Shown here in pieces: positions 53,541 through 62,390 of a DNA stretch of 64,000 bases (positions are counted from its first letter, which is position 1; each line of letters opens with the position of its first letter). The notes beneath the pieces were generated by a model that had not been told where the DNA came from, searched no databases, and saw only the letters and a program-made list of their open reading frames with translations. Origin of the DNA: UBA11612 sp963662375 (GTDB lineage: Bacteria > Pseudomonadota > Alphaproteobacteria > Rhodospirillales > Rhodospirillaceae). Location: the NCBI GenBank assembly GCA_963662375.2, contig CAXXRP010000004.1:1-64000 (forward strand), in the 5' to 3' direction. The translations under genes were made by a program, and so were the position numbers.

Positions 53541-54977
53541 ATGGCCAGCGCCGACACGCCAACATCGCCGCATGCACCCTCTGCCCATCCCACATTGCAC
53601 CGTGGGCAGGCAAGCGCTCTAGACGAAAGTTTCGACCTCGACGCCGGATTTGTGGAGTCGGTGGTGTCTGCCTTGCTCGCTCACGCCGATGAGCAAGCTC
53701 GCACCCTTGTGGCCGGGCTGCATCACGCCGACTTAGCCGACCTTCTGGAGCGTCTAGATCGCGAGAGCCGGCGACAGCTCGTGCGTGCTGTCCGTGCGGA
53801 CTTCAACGCTGATGTGCTACCGGAGTTGGTCACCGATGTGCGTGACGAAGTCATGGATGCGTTAGGCTTTGAAAACCTTGCTGCCGCTTTGGATGAATTG
53901 GACTCGGACGACGCGGTTTACGTCGCTGGCAAACTAGACCGGGACGAGCGCGACAAACTGCTAGAGCGCATGCCACAAACCACGCGTGCGTTGATTGAAC
54001 AAGGACTGGCCTACGGGGAAGACTCAGCGGGCCGCCTTATGCAGCGCGAGTTGGTGGCTGTGCCGAATTATTGGACGGTTGGCGAGACCATCGATTATCT
54101 GCGCTCCACGCTAAATGTGCCTAACAAATTCCATGCGGTGTTTGTGGTCGACCCACGCCATCGTCCGCAAGGTGTGGTGGAGCTTCACCGCGTTCTGACC
54201 TCAAAACGCCCCGTGAAGATGACAGACATCGCAGACAAGGATCTCGAGACCATCCGTACGGACATGGACAAGGAAGAGGTGGCGTTTTTGTTCCGGCAAC
54301 GCGATTTGACTGCCACGCCAGTCGTAGACAAATCCGGCCGGCTGATCGGACAAATCACCATTGATGACGTGGTGGACGTGATTGATGAGGAAGCCGGCGA
54401 GGACTTTCTGAAGTTGGCTGGTGTGCGTGCCACTGAAGATTCCAGTCTCTACCGAACTATCATGGCGACGGCTCAATCCCGGTTTTTATGGCTTTTTCTC
54501 AATCTAGGCACGGCCTTTGCGGCGTCCGCGGTGATCGGCGTGTTCGAAGAGTCTATTGTTAAGCTGTCAGTGCTCGCCATTCTCATGCCAATTTGCGCGT
54601 CAATGGGTGGCAATGCAGGCACTCAAACACTTGCGACGGTTGTGCGGTCGCTGGCGACCCGCGAGTTGCATCCAGGCAACACGTTTCGCGTGGTCTGGAA
54701 GGAGTTGTTTGTGGGTCTGTCCAATGGCGTCTTATTCGCGGTAATCACGGGCGTACTAGCGTATCTCTGGTTTAACGACGAGCTGCTGGGAATGGTCATC
54801 GCTGTGACTATGATCATTAACCTGACGGTGGCGGGCTTGGTCGGTATGGCAGTGCCGCTGGCTCTGGAGCGCATGGGCGCGGACCCCGCGGATTCGGCCA
54901 CGGTATTTGTGACCACAGTCACCGACATTGTGGGGTTCTTCACGTTTCTGGGTATGGCGACTTGGATATTGCTATAA
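53541..54977 (+). CDS. mgtE: magnesium transporter MgtE
   Basis: A dimeric Mg2+ channel gated by cytosolic Mg2+. The 478-residue protein has the N domain (ALLAHADEQARTLVAGLHHA onward), two CBS domains (about 165-295; DRDLTATPVVDKS-like and LIGQITIDDVVDVIDEE) and five membrane helices with the pore signature MPICASMGGNAGTQTLATVV and a C-terminal Asp-containing GADPADSATVFVTT. The ATG at 53541 gives the family start; the frame is open upstream only through the tRNA. No Mg-sensing riboswitch was recognised in front. Confidence 0.94.
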   Translation: MASADTPTSPHAPSAHPTLHRGQASALDESFDLDAGFVESVVSALLAHADEQARTLVAGLHHADLADLLERLDRESRRQLVRAVRADFNADVLPELVTDVRDEVMDALGFENLAAALDELDSDDAVYVAGKLDRDERDKLLERMPQTTRALIEQGLAYGEDSAGRLMQRELVAVPNYWTVGETIDYLRSTLNVPNKFHAVFVVDPRHRPQGVVELHRVLTSKRPVKMTDIADKDLETIRTDMDKEEVAFLFRQRDLTATPVVDKSGRLIGQITIDDVVDVIDEEAGEDFLKLAGVRATEDSSLYRTIMATAQSRFLWLFLNLGTAFAASAVIGVFEESIVKLSVLAILMPICASMGGNAGTQTLATVVRSLATRELHPGNTFRVVWKELFVGLSNGVLFAVITGVLAYLWFNDELLGMVIAVTMIINLTVAGLVGMAVPLALERMGADPADSATVFVTTVTDIVGFFTFLGMATWILL

Positions 54978-55011
54978 GGGCCACACTTTTTGGTAGCGGT
55001 AGGGTCGAGCC

Positions 55012-55728
55012 ATGGCGCCGGCGAGTAAAATTCCGAGCAAACGCCCGTCCAGCGGTGACGTTGCAGCATTCTTAAAAAAGGCCGCTAGTACACCTGTGCT
55101 GGCGCCGGGCGGCAAGAACGGTCGTCTTGTCTTTGCAATGGATGCCACCGCCAGCCGCGGCCCGAGTTGGGCGCAAGCCATGGCGATCCAAACAGATATG
55201 TTTCAGGAAGCGGCAGGTGTTGGCGGATTGGACGTGCAGTTGGTTTATTACCGTGGTCTCATGGATTTCGGCGCAAGTCCATGGCTTGGAGATGCGGGAA
55301 AAGTTGTGGGTCTCATGCGTAGTGTCAACGTCCTGGGCGGTCCGACCCAAATAGAAAGAGTGCTTAAACACGCGGCGGCCGAAGCGAGACGCGGCAAGGT
55401 CAATGCGTTGGTATTCATTGGCGATGCGGTTGAGGAATCACCGGATCAAATCGCCGCAGCTGCGGGAGAATTAGGCCTGCGTGGCGTGCCTGTCTTTGTT
55501 TTTCATGAAGGTGGCATGGAGCCCGCCGGGGCCATATTCAGGCAAATTGCGCACCTGACGCGCGGCGCATGTTCGAGCTTCGATGCCAACAGTCCGCAAC
55601 AATTACGCGACTTGTTGAAGGCGGTCGCCGTGTTTGCCGCCGGTGGGCGAAAAGCACTTGAGAATTATGGGCGTAAAGCAGGCGGCACCGTACTGCGCCT
55701 TGCGCACCAACTGAGTGGAAAGACCTAG
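55012..55728 (+). CDS. VWA-domain-like protein of unknown role
   Basis: A 238-residue soluble protein with a von Willebrand A fold: FAMDATASRG is a MIDAS-type DxTxS metal motif, GGPTQIERVLKHAAAEARRG supplies the expected Thr, and ALVFIGDAVEESPDQIAAAA fits the third MIDAS Asp. The N-terminal 35 residues are basic and disordered (SKIPSKRPSSGD). It is followed 3 bases later by a J-domain membrane protein, a pairing I recall from other alphaproteobacteria, so the two may act together in a chaperone-type process. Exact function unknown. Confidence 0.75.
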   Translation: MAPASKIPSKRPSSGDVAAFLKKAASTPVLAPGGKNGRLVFAMDATASRGPSWAQAMAIQTDMFQEAAGVGGLDVQLVYYRGLMDFGASPWLGDAGKVVGLMRSVNVLGGPTQIERVLKHAAAEARRGKVNALVFIGDAVEESPDQIAAAAGELGLRGVPVFVFHEGGMEPAGAIFRQIAHLTRGACSSFDANSPQQLRDLLKAVAVFAAGGRKALENYGRKAGGTVLRLAHQLSGKT

Positions 55729-55731
55729 GGA

Positions 55732-56490
55732 ATGGTCGCCGTTTTATTAGGCCTCCTTGCTCTAGTGGCTGGCGCGCTGCTGTTGAAGTGGTATGCGGAT
55801 GCCGACGTAAAAACACTCAAAAAAACTATTCGTTGGACCGGCGTGTCGCTCCTTGCGCTGATTATTCTCGTTCTCGCGGCGACGGGACGGCTAGGTGTGG
55901 CCTTTGCTGTCTTTATTGGTTTTCTCGGCTGGGTGTGGCGCGTCTTCAATATGATTCATATGGGCCGTCAAATGAGCGGCATGTTCCGCGGTTTTGGATT
56001 CAGCCGCGGATTTGGCGGTGGATCTGCGGCTGAATACTCATCGCGGGTTGAGAGCGATTTCTTGAGTATGCACCTCGATCATGCGACCGGATCAATGGCC
56101 GGCGAGGTCAACCGCGGACGATTTCAGGGTCGGCGTTTAGGAGATATGAGCGCGGCGGATCTCGCCGAGTTGCTCAGTGAAGTTCAGGCCGACGAGGATT
56201 CCGCGCAGTTGCTGGAAGCCTACATGGACCGCGTGCACCCCGAGTGGCGGGAGAGCGCGGATGAAACCATAAGCGGGGCTCGATCTGCCGGCGCTCAATC
56301 CGGTGTTATGACCGATGACGAAGCTCGCCGGATTTTGGGCGTCGGCGCTGACGCAAATGACGACGAGATAAAAGCGGCGTACCGGCAACTGATGTCGCAC
56401 CTTCACCCTGATCGGGGCGGTTCGGACTATCTGGCAGCGAAAGTCAATCAGGCAAAAGATTTTCTGTTGAAGTGCCATGGCATGGGATGA
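55732..56490 (+). CDS. membrane-anchored J-domain protein
   Basis: A 252-residue protein with two N-terminal hydrophobic helices (about 2-17 and 36-70), a Gly/Arg/Phe-rich linker (MFRGFGFSRGFGGGSAAEYS), an acidic helical middle, and a C-terminal J domain (about 198-250) with HLHPDRGGSDYLAAKVNQAK. The HPD tripeptide needed to stimulate DnaK is present. The layout, with a C-terminal J domain behind membrane helices, resembles DjlA or the TIM14 type rather than DnaJ itself. It follows the VWA-like gene directly and is probably expressed with it. Confidence 0.82.
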   Translation: MVAVLLGLLALVAGALLLKWYADADVKTLKKTIRWTGVSLLALIILVLAATGRLGVAFAVFIGFLGWVWRVFNMIHMGRQMSGMFRGFGFSRGFGGGSAAEYSSRVESDFLSMHLDHATGSMAGEVNRGRFQGRRLGDMSAADLAELLSEVQADEDSAQLLEAYMDRVHPEWRESADETISGARSAGAQSGVMTDDEARRILGVGADANDDEIKAAYRQLMSHLHPDRGGSDYLAAKVNQAKDFLLKCHGMG

Positions 56491-56597
56491 TCTATCGCGG
56501 GTTGTCAGGCCGTGCCAGCCATGGCACAAATCCGCGGCTGGCGATCCGCGCCGGTGTATAGTTTGGTTACCAATCCGCGCTTCATTTAAGGATTTGT

Positions 56598-57476
56598 ATG
56601 GCCCAACCTGTGCGTAAGGCGGTGTTCCCGGTAGCCGGCCTCGGCACGCGCTTTCTTCCGGCCACGAAGGTGATTCCCAAGGAAATGATCCCGGTGGTGG
56701 ATAAGCCGGTGATTCAATATGCCGTCGAAGAGGCTCGCGCGGCGGGCGTTGAACATTTCATTTTTGTGACGACCGACGGAAAAGAGTCCATCGCCGCGCA
56801 TTTTCAGCGGCACTCTGCATTGGAAAAGGCGCTGGAGGCGCAGGCCAAGACCGTTGAGGTGTCGCTGGTGCGAGACGCGACACTGCCGGCCGCGTCAGTT
56901 CACACCGTTGTGCAGAAAAAACCTTTGGGTCTTGGCCACGCAGTTTGGTGCGCACGGGAGCTGGTTGGTGATGAGCCGTTCGCTGTACTCCTGCCCGATG
57001 ACGTGGTGCTGTCCAAGACACCATGCTTGAAACAGCTTATTGATGCACACGCGGATGTCGGAGGTCATGTGGTTGCGGTGGAAGATGTTCCCCGGGAAAA
57101 GACCAGCCGATACGGTATTCTTGATGTGCTGACGGAGGCGGGGCGGCTCGCAAAGGCTAAGGGCCTTATTGAGAAACCGTCACCTGACCACGCGCCGTCT
57201 ACCCTGGCGATGATTGGCCGCTACGTTCTTGATGCCTCTGTCTTCAAAGTATTGGATAAACATACGCGCGGCGCCGGCGGAGAGATTCAGTTGACTGATG
57301 CGCTCAACAGCACTCTTCAAGACGTGCCATTCCATGGCCTGCGGTTTGAAGGCGTCCGCTATGACTGCGGCACGCAAGTAGGATTTGTCGAAGCTAACGT
57401 CGCGTTTGCATTGGCCGATGCGGAAATGGCCGGGTTGTTAAAGCCCTTGCTGCGGAATTTTCTGGAAAATGAATAA
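56598..57476 (+). CDS. galU: UTP-glucose-1-phosphate uridylyltransferase
   Basis: Makes UDP-glucose for envelope polysaccharides. The 292-residue product has the nucleotidyl-transferase opening FPVAGLGTRFLPATKVIPKE, DKPVIQYAVEEARAAGVEHF, VQKKPLGLGHAVWCAREL, the LLPDDVVLS metal-binding segment and GGEIQLTDALNSTL. AAGGA lies before the ATG. It heads a nucleotide-sugar operon with ugd and a phosphohexomutase. Confidence 0.96.
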   Translation: MAQPVRKAVFPVAGLGTRFLPATKVIPKEMIPVVDKPVIQYAVEEARAAGVEHFIFVTTDGKESIAAHFQRHSALEKALEAQAKTVEVSLVRDATLPAASVHTVVQKKPLGLGHAVWCARELVGDEPFAVLLPDDVVLSKTPCLKQLIDAHADVGGHVVAVEDVPREKTSRYGILDVLTEAGRLAKAKGLIEKPSPDHAPSTLAMIGRYVLDASVFKVLDKHTRGAGGEIQLTDALNSTLQDVPFHGLRFEGVRYDCGTQVGFVEANVAFALADAEMAGLLKPLLRNFLENE

Positions 57477-57503
57477 CTTGATTATGACGCCGGGGGGCTC
57501 TCC

Positions 57504-58814
57504 ATGCGCATCGGAATGATCGGAACTGGGTACGTCGGTTTGGTATCGGGGGCGTGTTTCGCCGAATTTGGCGTTAATGTCATTTGCGTCGATCGGGATG
57601 AAGAAAAAATTGCGCGCCTAGTCAAAGGCGAAACTCCGATTTATGAGCCTGGTCTAAACGATCTTGTGAAGGGAAACGTCGAGGCTGGACGACTGGTATT
57701 CACGGCCGATCTAAAAACTGCGATCGTGGGAGCTGACGCTATTTTCATCGCGGTGGGTACGCCTAGCCGCCGCGGTGACGGTCATGCGGATCTCTCATAT
57801 GTGCACGGCGCGGCGATGGATATTGCCGGACACCTTACCGGCTATGCGGTGGTGGTGACGAAGTCGACTGTGCCGGTAGGTACAAGCCGGCAGGTGGAAA
57901 AGATTATCCGGACGGCGCGTCCTGACCTCGAATTCGATGTTGTGTCGAATCCCGAGTTTTTACGGGAAGGGTCGGCCATCAATGATTTTATGCGGCCCGA
58001 CCGTGTCGTTCTTGGTGCGGAGACCGAGCGGGCGCAAAAGGTCATGCGTCAGCTTTATCGGGTCTTGTACCTGATCGAAACACCGATATTGTACACCTCG
58101 CTGGAGACAGCGGAACTCGTCAAATATGCTGCCAATACTTTTCTCGCGACGAAAATTAGCTTTATCAACGAGATCGCTGATTTGTGTGAGAAAGTAGGCG
58201 CGGACGTGCATGATGTGGCGCGCGGAATCGGTTTGGACGGCCGCATCGGCCGGAAATTTCTCCATGCAGGCCCGGGCTACGGCGGCTCGTGTTTTCCAAA
58301 AGACACACTGGCGCTGGTGAAGACCGCACAGGACTCAGGTGCCCCGCTGCAGATTGCCGAGACGGTTGTGGAGGTCAACGAGCGGCGCAAAGAACGTATG
58401 GCCGATAAAATAATCTCGGCATGTAGCGGCGACGTGAAGGGCAAGATCATCGCAATTTTGGGTCTTACATTTAAGCCGAATACCGATGATATGCGTGATG
58501 CGCCTAGCCTCGCTATTGTTCCTGCATTGCAAGAGGCTGGCGCCTTGGTCCGCGCTTTCGATCCTGAAGGTATGGGCGAGGCCAAAGAATTATTACCGGG
58601 CGTGGCCTATTGCGAGGACGCTTACGATGCCATGAGTGGGGCCGACGCGGCCGTGCTGCTCACGGAGTGGAACCAATTCCGCAATCTTGATCTTGAGCGC
58701 GTGAAAACGCTGTTGAGCAGCCCAATCATAGTAGATCTTCGTAACGTTTACTCTCCTAGTGATATGCGAGCCGCGGGTTTCAGTTATACGTGCGTTGGAC
58801 GGCCGACGGCCTAG
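57504..58814 (+). CDS. ugd: UDP-glucose 6-dehydrogenase
   Basis: Oxidises UDP-glucose twice with NAD to UDP-glucuronate. The 436-residue protein has the NAD fold MRIGMIGTGYVGLVSGACFA, VVTKSTVPVGTSRQVEKII, SNPEFLREGSAINDFMRPDR, the catalytic Cys in AGPGYGGSCFPKDT, and the C-terminal LGLTFKPNTDDMRDAPSL. It uses the product of the upstream galU, supporting a shared operon for uronic-acid polysaccharide precursors. Confidence 0.97.
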   Translation: MRIGMIGTGYVGLVSGACFAEFGVNVICVDRDEEKIARLVKGETPIYEPGLNDLVKGNVEAGRLVFTADLKTAIVGADAIFIAVGTPSRRGDGHADLSYVHGAAMDIAGHLTGYAVVVTKSTVPVGTSRQVEKIIRTARPDLEFDVVSNPEFLREGSAINDFMRPDRVVLGAETERAQKVMRQLYRVLYLIETPILYTSLETAELVKYAANTFLATKISFINEIADLCEKVGADVHDVARGIGLDGRIGRKFLHAGPGYGGSCFPKDTLALVKTAQDSGAPLQIAETVVEVNERRKERMADKIISACSGDVKGKIIAILGLTFKPNTDDMRDAPSLAIVPALQEAGALVRAFDPEGMGEAKELLPGVAYCEDAYDAMSGADAAVLLTEWNQFRNLDLERVKTLLSSPIIVDLRNVYSPSDMRAAGFSYTCVGRPTA

Positions 58815-58829
58815 CGTGTTCGCCCACCC

Positions 58830-60227
58830 ATGACATTTGTTCATAAATTCCACCCTAGCGTCCTGCGCGAATACGATATTCGCGGCGTTGTCGGCGAAAC
58901 TTTGTCGGTAGAAGACGCGCGGGCCATCGGCCGTTTGTTCGGAACGGTTGTTGCCCGCAATGGCGGATCGCGCGTGTGCGTTGGTTATGACGGACGCCTG
59001 AGTTCACCCGATATGGAAGGCGCGTTGGTCGAAGGCTTAACGACCGCGGGCATTGACGTCGAGCGCATTGGTTGCGGTCCCACGCCGATGCTGTATTACG
59101 CCGCGTTCGCGACCGAGGCCGATGGCGGCATCATGGTCACGGGTTCTCACAATCCGCCAACCCATAACGGCTTCAAGATGATGCTGGGAAAGAAGCCGTT
59201 CTTCGGGATGGACATCAAAAATATGGCGGTGTTGGCGGCGGCGGGCGACGTGGAGTCGGGGCAGGGAACGGTCAAAGACAACGCCGTGTTTCCGTTATAT
59301 ATCGAAAGACTCTTGCAGGATTTTGAAGGTGCCGGCGTTATCTCCGCGGTGTGGGACCCGGGCAACGGCGCCGGCGCGGAGGCCGTGACGGCGTTGGTGA
59401 AACGTCTGCCGGGCCATCACATTGTGATCAATGGGACTATTGATGGGACGTTTCCCGCGCACCACCCGGACCCAACGGTTCCTGAAAACCTCGTCCAACT
59501 CATTGGCCGTGTGAAAGCGGAGAATGCCGATGTGGGCTTCGCATTTGATGGCGATGCGGACCGCATTGGCGTTGTCGACGGTATGGGCCGCATTCTTTGG
59601 GGTGATCAAATTATGCAAATCTTGGCCGAAGACGTGCTGCGGGAGAGGCCAGGCGCCACCATCATCGCCGATGTCAAGGCGAGCCAGGCGCTCTTTGATG
59701 AGATCGCGCGCATGGGCGGTCAGCCGTTGATGTGGAAAACGGGGCACTCACTCATAAAAAATAAAATGGCTGAAGTGAAAGCACCTCTCGCCGGCGAGAT
59801 GAGCGGGCACATTGTTTTTGCGGACAAATATTATGGTTTTGATGATGCGATCTATGTTGCTGTCAGATTCCTGAGCATCATGGCTGGCACGGAAAATTTC
59901 GACTTGGTCGAACGCTGCAATCGATTTCCGGAGATGATAAATACACCGGAACTACGCTTTCCGTGCGCCGATGATCGTAAGTTTGCGGTAATTGATGAGG
60001 TGAAGGCGCGCTTGATTGAGGCAAACGTCAACGTAAGCGATATTGACGGCGTACGGGTGTCCGGCACGGGTGGCTGGTGGTTGCTGCGGGCGTCAAATAC
60101 CCAGGCGGTCCTCGTGGCGCGGGCGGAAGCCGATACGCTCGAGAATCTTAAAGCCCTCAAAGTGGAGCTTGCCTCGCAGCTTAAGGAAAGCGGCATAGAC
60201 CTGCCGGCCGACTCAACCGAGCACTAA
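58830..60227 (+). CDS. phosphomannomutase/phosphoglucomutase
   Basis: Interconverts hexose 6- and 1-phosphates, feeding galU (glucose-1-P) or GDP-mannose synthesis. The 465-residue protein has LREYDIRGVVGETLS, the phosphoserine loop GIMVTGSHNPPTHNGFKMM, the metal loop AFDGDADRIGVVD, the sugar-binding GEMSGHIVFADKYYGFDDAI and the phosphate loop RASNTQAVLVARAEA. The pattern fits the AlgC/ManB-type dual enzyme. It begins 15 bases after ugd and ends 3 bases before the opposing stop. Confidence 0.93.
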   Translation: MTFVHKFHPSVLREYDIRGVVGETLSVEDARAIGRLFGTVVARNGGSRVCVGYDGRLSSPDMEGALVEGLTTAGIDVERIGCGPTPMLYYAAFATEADGGIMVTGSHNPPTHNGFKMMLGKKPFFGMDIKNMAVLAAAGDVESGQGTVKDNAVFPLYIERLLQDFEGAGVISAVWDPGNGAGAEAVTALVKRLPGHHIVINGTIDGTFPAHHPDPTVPENLVQLIGRVKAENADVGFAFDGDADRIGVVDGMGRILWGDQIMQILAEDVLRERPGATIIADVKASQALFDEIARMGGQPLMWKTGHSLIKNKMAEVKAPLAGEMSGHIVFADKYYGFDDAIYVAVRFLSIMAGTENFDLVERCNRFPEMINTPELRFPCADDRKFAVIDEVKARLIEANVNVSDIDGVRVSGTGGWWLLRASNTQAVLVARAEADTLENLKALKVELASQLKESGIDLPADSTEH

Positions 60228-60230
60228 CAA

Positions 60231-60677
60231 TTATCGGGATGCGAGCTTGGTGGTGCCAGGACGAACCGCGAGGCAATTGTCCATATTCCGGGGAACCACG
60301 ATCGCGCACGCTTGCAACAGATCTCGCTTTTCGAGACCAAGTATCCGCGCCCGGTAGAGCGTGGGGCCCCTGGTCCTTACACGCTCGGTAACTGCCCTAA
60401 GATCGCCGTAGTCCCGCAACTTTTCAACGGCTTTATCGGCGACAGTCTGCGCCGTCGATCGAACACTGAAGGCGCCGACCTGAATACCCCAAGTTTCCTC
60501 TAAGATAACCCATGTCGGCACTCTGCCCGGATCATCGTCGCGGTCGCCGGCGGTTTCCCCTGCGACGGCGGCGCTGGCATCCGCAGTCTCGAAACTACCC
60601 TGTAACCCTTCGATGCGGTCGGCCGCTATGACTGTTTCCGGACGATCAGGGAGGACCGCAAATCCCTTGTTCAGCAA
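60231..60677 (-). pseudogene. C-terminal SPOR part of the frameshifted D-Ala-D-Ala carboxypeptidase
   Basis: About 148 codons in another frame from the catalytic part. They start LLNKGFAVLP, which continues the family sequence after RDRHI, then a low-complexity acidic linker and a SPOR-like domain (WGIQVGAFSVRSTAQTVADK, TLYRARILGLEKRDLLQAC). SPOR domains bind denuded septal glycan. The frame has no convincing start of its own (only CTG/TTG), so it is probably the separated tail of the gene at 60671-61456 rather than an independent gene. Confidence 0.75.
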
Positions 60678-61456
60678 GTCGGTAATATGTGCCGGTCACG
60701 TGTTCGAACGCTACGGCCTCCCAAGACCACACCGATCAACCGATGTCCACCATTGCGCTCCGCTGACGCCGCCAGATTGAACCCAGAGGCGCGGGTGTAG
60801 CCTGTTTTAATGCCGTCGGCGCCTTCGTAGTTGGAAAGCAGGTTGTTGTGCGAGCAGTATGTTTTCCCGGCGTATGTGAATTTCGGGCGCGAGAAATAGG
60901 AATAGTGTTGAGGGAAATCCTTAAAAAGGCGCGCCGAAAGTATTGCCATGTCTCTTGCGGTGGACACTTGCTTGGAGTTCGGCAACCCGGAGGCATTCCT
61001 GAACGTCGTCTTGGACATCCCCACGGCACGCGCCTTCTTCGTCATCTTAACAGCGAATAGGTATTCCTTACCGGCAAGGTGCTCCGCGACCACGGCGGCA
61101 ACGTCGTTGGCCGATTTAGTGACCAGCGCATTGATGGCGTCTACAACCGTCACTGTTGAACCCGGCGCAAACCCTAGGCGTGTCGGCGCTTGACCGGCGG
61201 CACGCCTGGAAACCTTCATCGGCGTATCCAAAGTCAACTTGCCCTGCTCAAGAGCCTCGAAAAGCATGTAGAGCGTCATCATCTTGGTGAGGGACGCCGG
61301 GTAGCGTTTGCTGTCGGCGTAGGCTTCGTGCAGGACGCGGCCCGTTTCTGCCTCCACCACGATGGAGGCGTAGATATTGGCGGCCACGGCTGCAGATGGC
61401 AGAACGATTAACAGAACGGCAGCTATGACACGAACCAACGCGGCGCGAATCTCCAT
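60671..61456 (-). CDS. D-alanyl-D-alanine carboxypeptidase, catalytic part, frameshifted
   Basis: A penicillin-binding protein 5-type enzyme that trims pentapeptides in the periplasm. The 261-codon frame has a signal peptide (ALVRVIAAVLLIVLPSAAVA), the active-site SLTKMMT (SxxK), the SxN motif in KSANDVAAVV and DGIKTGYT (KTG), so the catalytic core is whole. After GGRSVRTRDRHI it shifts to LPTC-stop at about 60671; a one-base change near 60685-60690 would restore TDLLNKGF and join the SPOR tail. Truncated activity is possible; a base error is equally possible. Confidence 0.85.
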   Translation of the reverse strand: MEIRAALVRVIAAVLLIVLPSAAVAANIYASIVVEAETGRVLHEAYADSKRYPASLTKMMTLYMLFEALEQGKLTLDTPMKVSRRAAGQAPTRLGFAPGSTVTVVDAINALVTKSANDVAAVVAEHLAGKEYLFAVKMTKKARAVGMSKTTFRNASGLPNSKQVSTARDMAILSARLFKDFPQHYSYFSRPKFTYAGKTYCSHNNLLSNYEGADGIKTGYTRASGFNLAASAERNGGHRLIGVVLGGRSVRTRDRHILPTC

Positions 61457-61953
61457 TTTTTTTAGCCTCTAAAACCAAAACTGCAGGCCAGCGGCCAATT
61501 GAGGGCCCCTGTGGGTAACTTTGCCTTGCCCGGTCTTTCGTCTCTAAAGACACGCTGCTCTTAGGTCAGCAGAGTGCCAGTTTTCCAGCTTTCATAATAA
61601 GAAATTAACTCGGTTCGGCTCGCTATGTCCACCGTCATCTCAAGCATCGTATTGAATTTTATAATCTTTTACCCACATTAAGAATTGCTTAACATTGGCT
61701 TCAGTGCCCCGAATGGGGCGGTCCGTAGGTTCAGAGTCCTTTTCAGCTTGGAATAAAATAATTCGTCAAGCCGTGGTATTGGCGGAATTTTAGCACATAC
61801 TTATACTTAACTAGAGGTCTGGTAGTCTTGGAAAGTCCGAATTCAACAGGCGAAAGAGCGGCTAAGTAATAGATCATGAGGCGTTTTTTGATCATCCATC
61901 GAACCTCGAACGCGGCCTTGTCGGCGGCCTCACCGCCAGTTGGCGATCCGCGT
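61457..61953. promoter_or_regulatory. intergenic region between the divergent carboxypeptidase and clpS genes
   Basis: 497 bases with no convincing gene; AT-rich in its middle (61590-61700), unlike its neighbours, and containing the start regions of both messages. An in-frame ATG for clpS at 61876 lies here but gives a poor N-terminal match. Confidence 0.5.
61779..61807 (+). promoter_or_regulatory. likely promoter of clpS-clpA
   Basis: TTGGCG (61779-61784), a 17-base spacer and TATACT (61802-61807) form a good sigma-70 promoter about 147 bases before the chosen clpS start. Confidence 0.6.
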
Positions 61954-62283
61954 ATGTCTGACGAGCGCAGAGGCGGCGATGACGAGCGGTTCAACACGGG
62001 CGTGGTAGTAAAACCCCGCCCGAAGGTCAAAAAACCGTCTATGTATAAAGTGCTGATGCTCAACGATGACTACACGCCAATGGAATTTGTCGTTCTAGTC
62101 TTGGAACGGCATTTCGGAAAGAGTGCCGAAGACGCCACGCAGATCATGCTCCACGTGCACCAAAAAGGCGTGGGCATATGCGGCGTGTTCACTTTTGAGA
62201 TCGCGGAGACGAAAGTAAATCAGACCATGGAGCTGGCGCGCAAAAATCAGCACCCGCTCCAATGCACGTTAGAGAAGGAGTAG
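61954..62283 (+). CDS. clpS: ATP-dependent Clp protease adaptor ClpS
   Basis: Binds proteins with N-degron residues and delivers them to ClpAP. From the ATG at 61954 (MSDERRGGDDERFNTG) the product is 109 residues with a flexible N-terminus and the core KKPSMYKVLMLNDDYTPMEF, HVHQKGVGICGVFTFEIAET and NQHPLQCTLEKE. The NDDYTPM and HxxG motifs line the degron pocket. An ATG at 61876 would add 26 residues. clpA follows after 107 bases. Confidence 0.95.
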   Translation: MSDERRGGDDERFNTGVVVKPRPKVKKPSMYKVLMLNDDYTPMEFVVLVLERHFGKSAEDATQIMLHVHQKGVGICGVFTFEIAETKVNQTMELARKNQHPLQCTLEKE

Positions 62284-62390
62284 CGGCGGACTTGGAGGAG
62301 GGGCCCGCATCTACGTATTTAACTGAAGGGCTTATGGCCCGGCGCCAAAATGCTGGCGTGCGTTGCAGAAAAGGATAAGGCCCGTTGTCA

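Noticed and set aside
53285..53593. Minus-strand frame reading VRSRRLELPRGFPHSDLNAA across tRNA-Leu
   Set aside because: Antisense of the class II tRNA-Leu, commonly misannotated.
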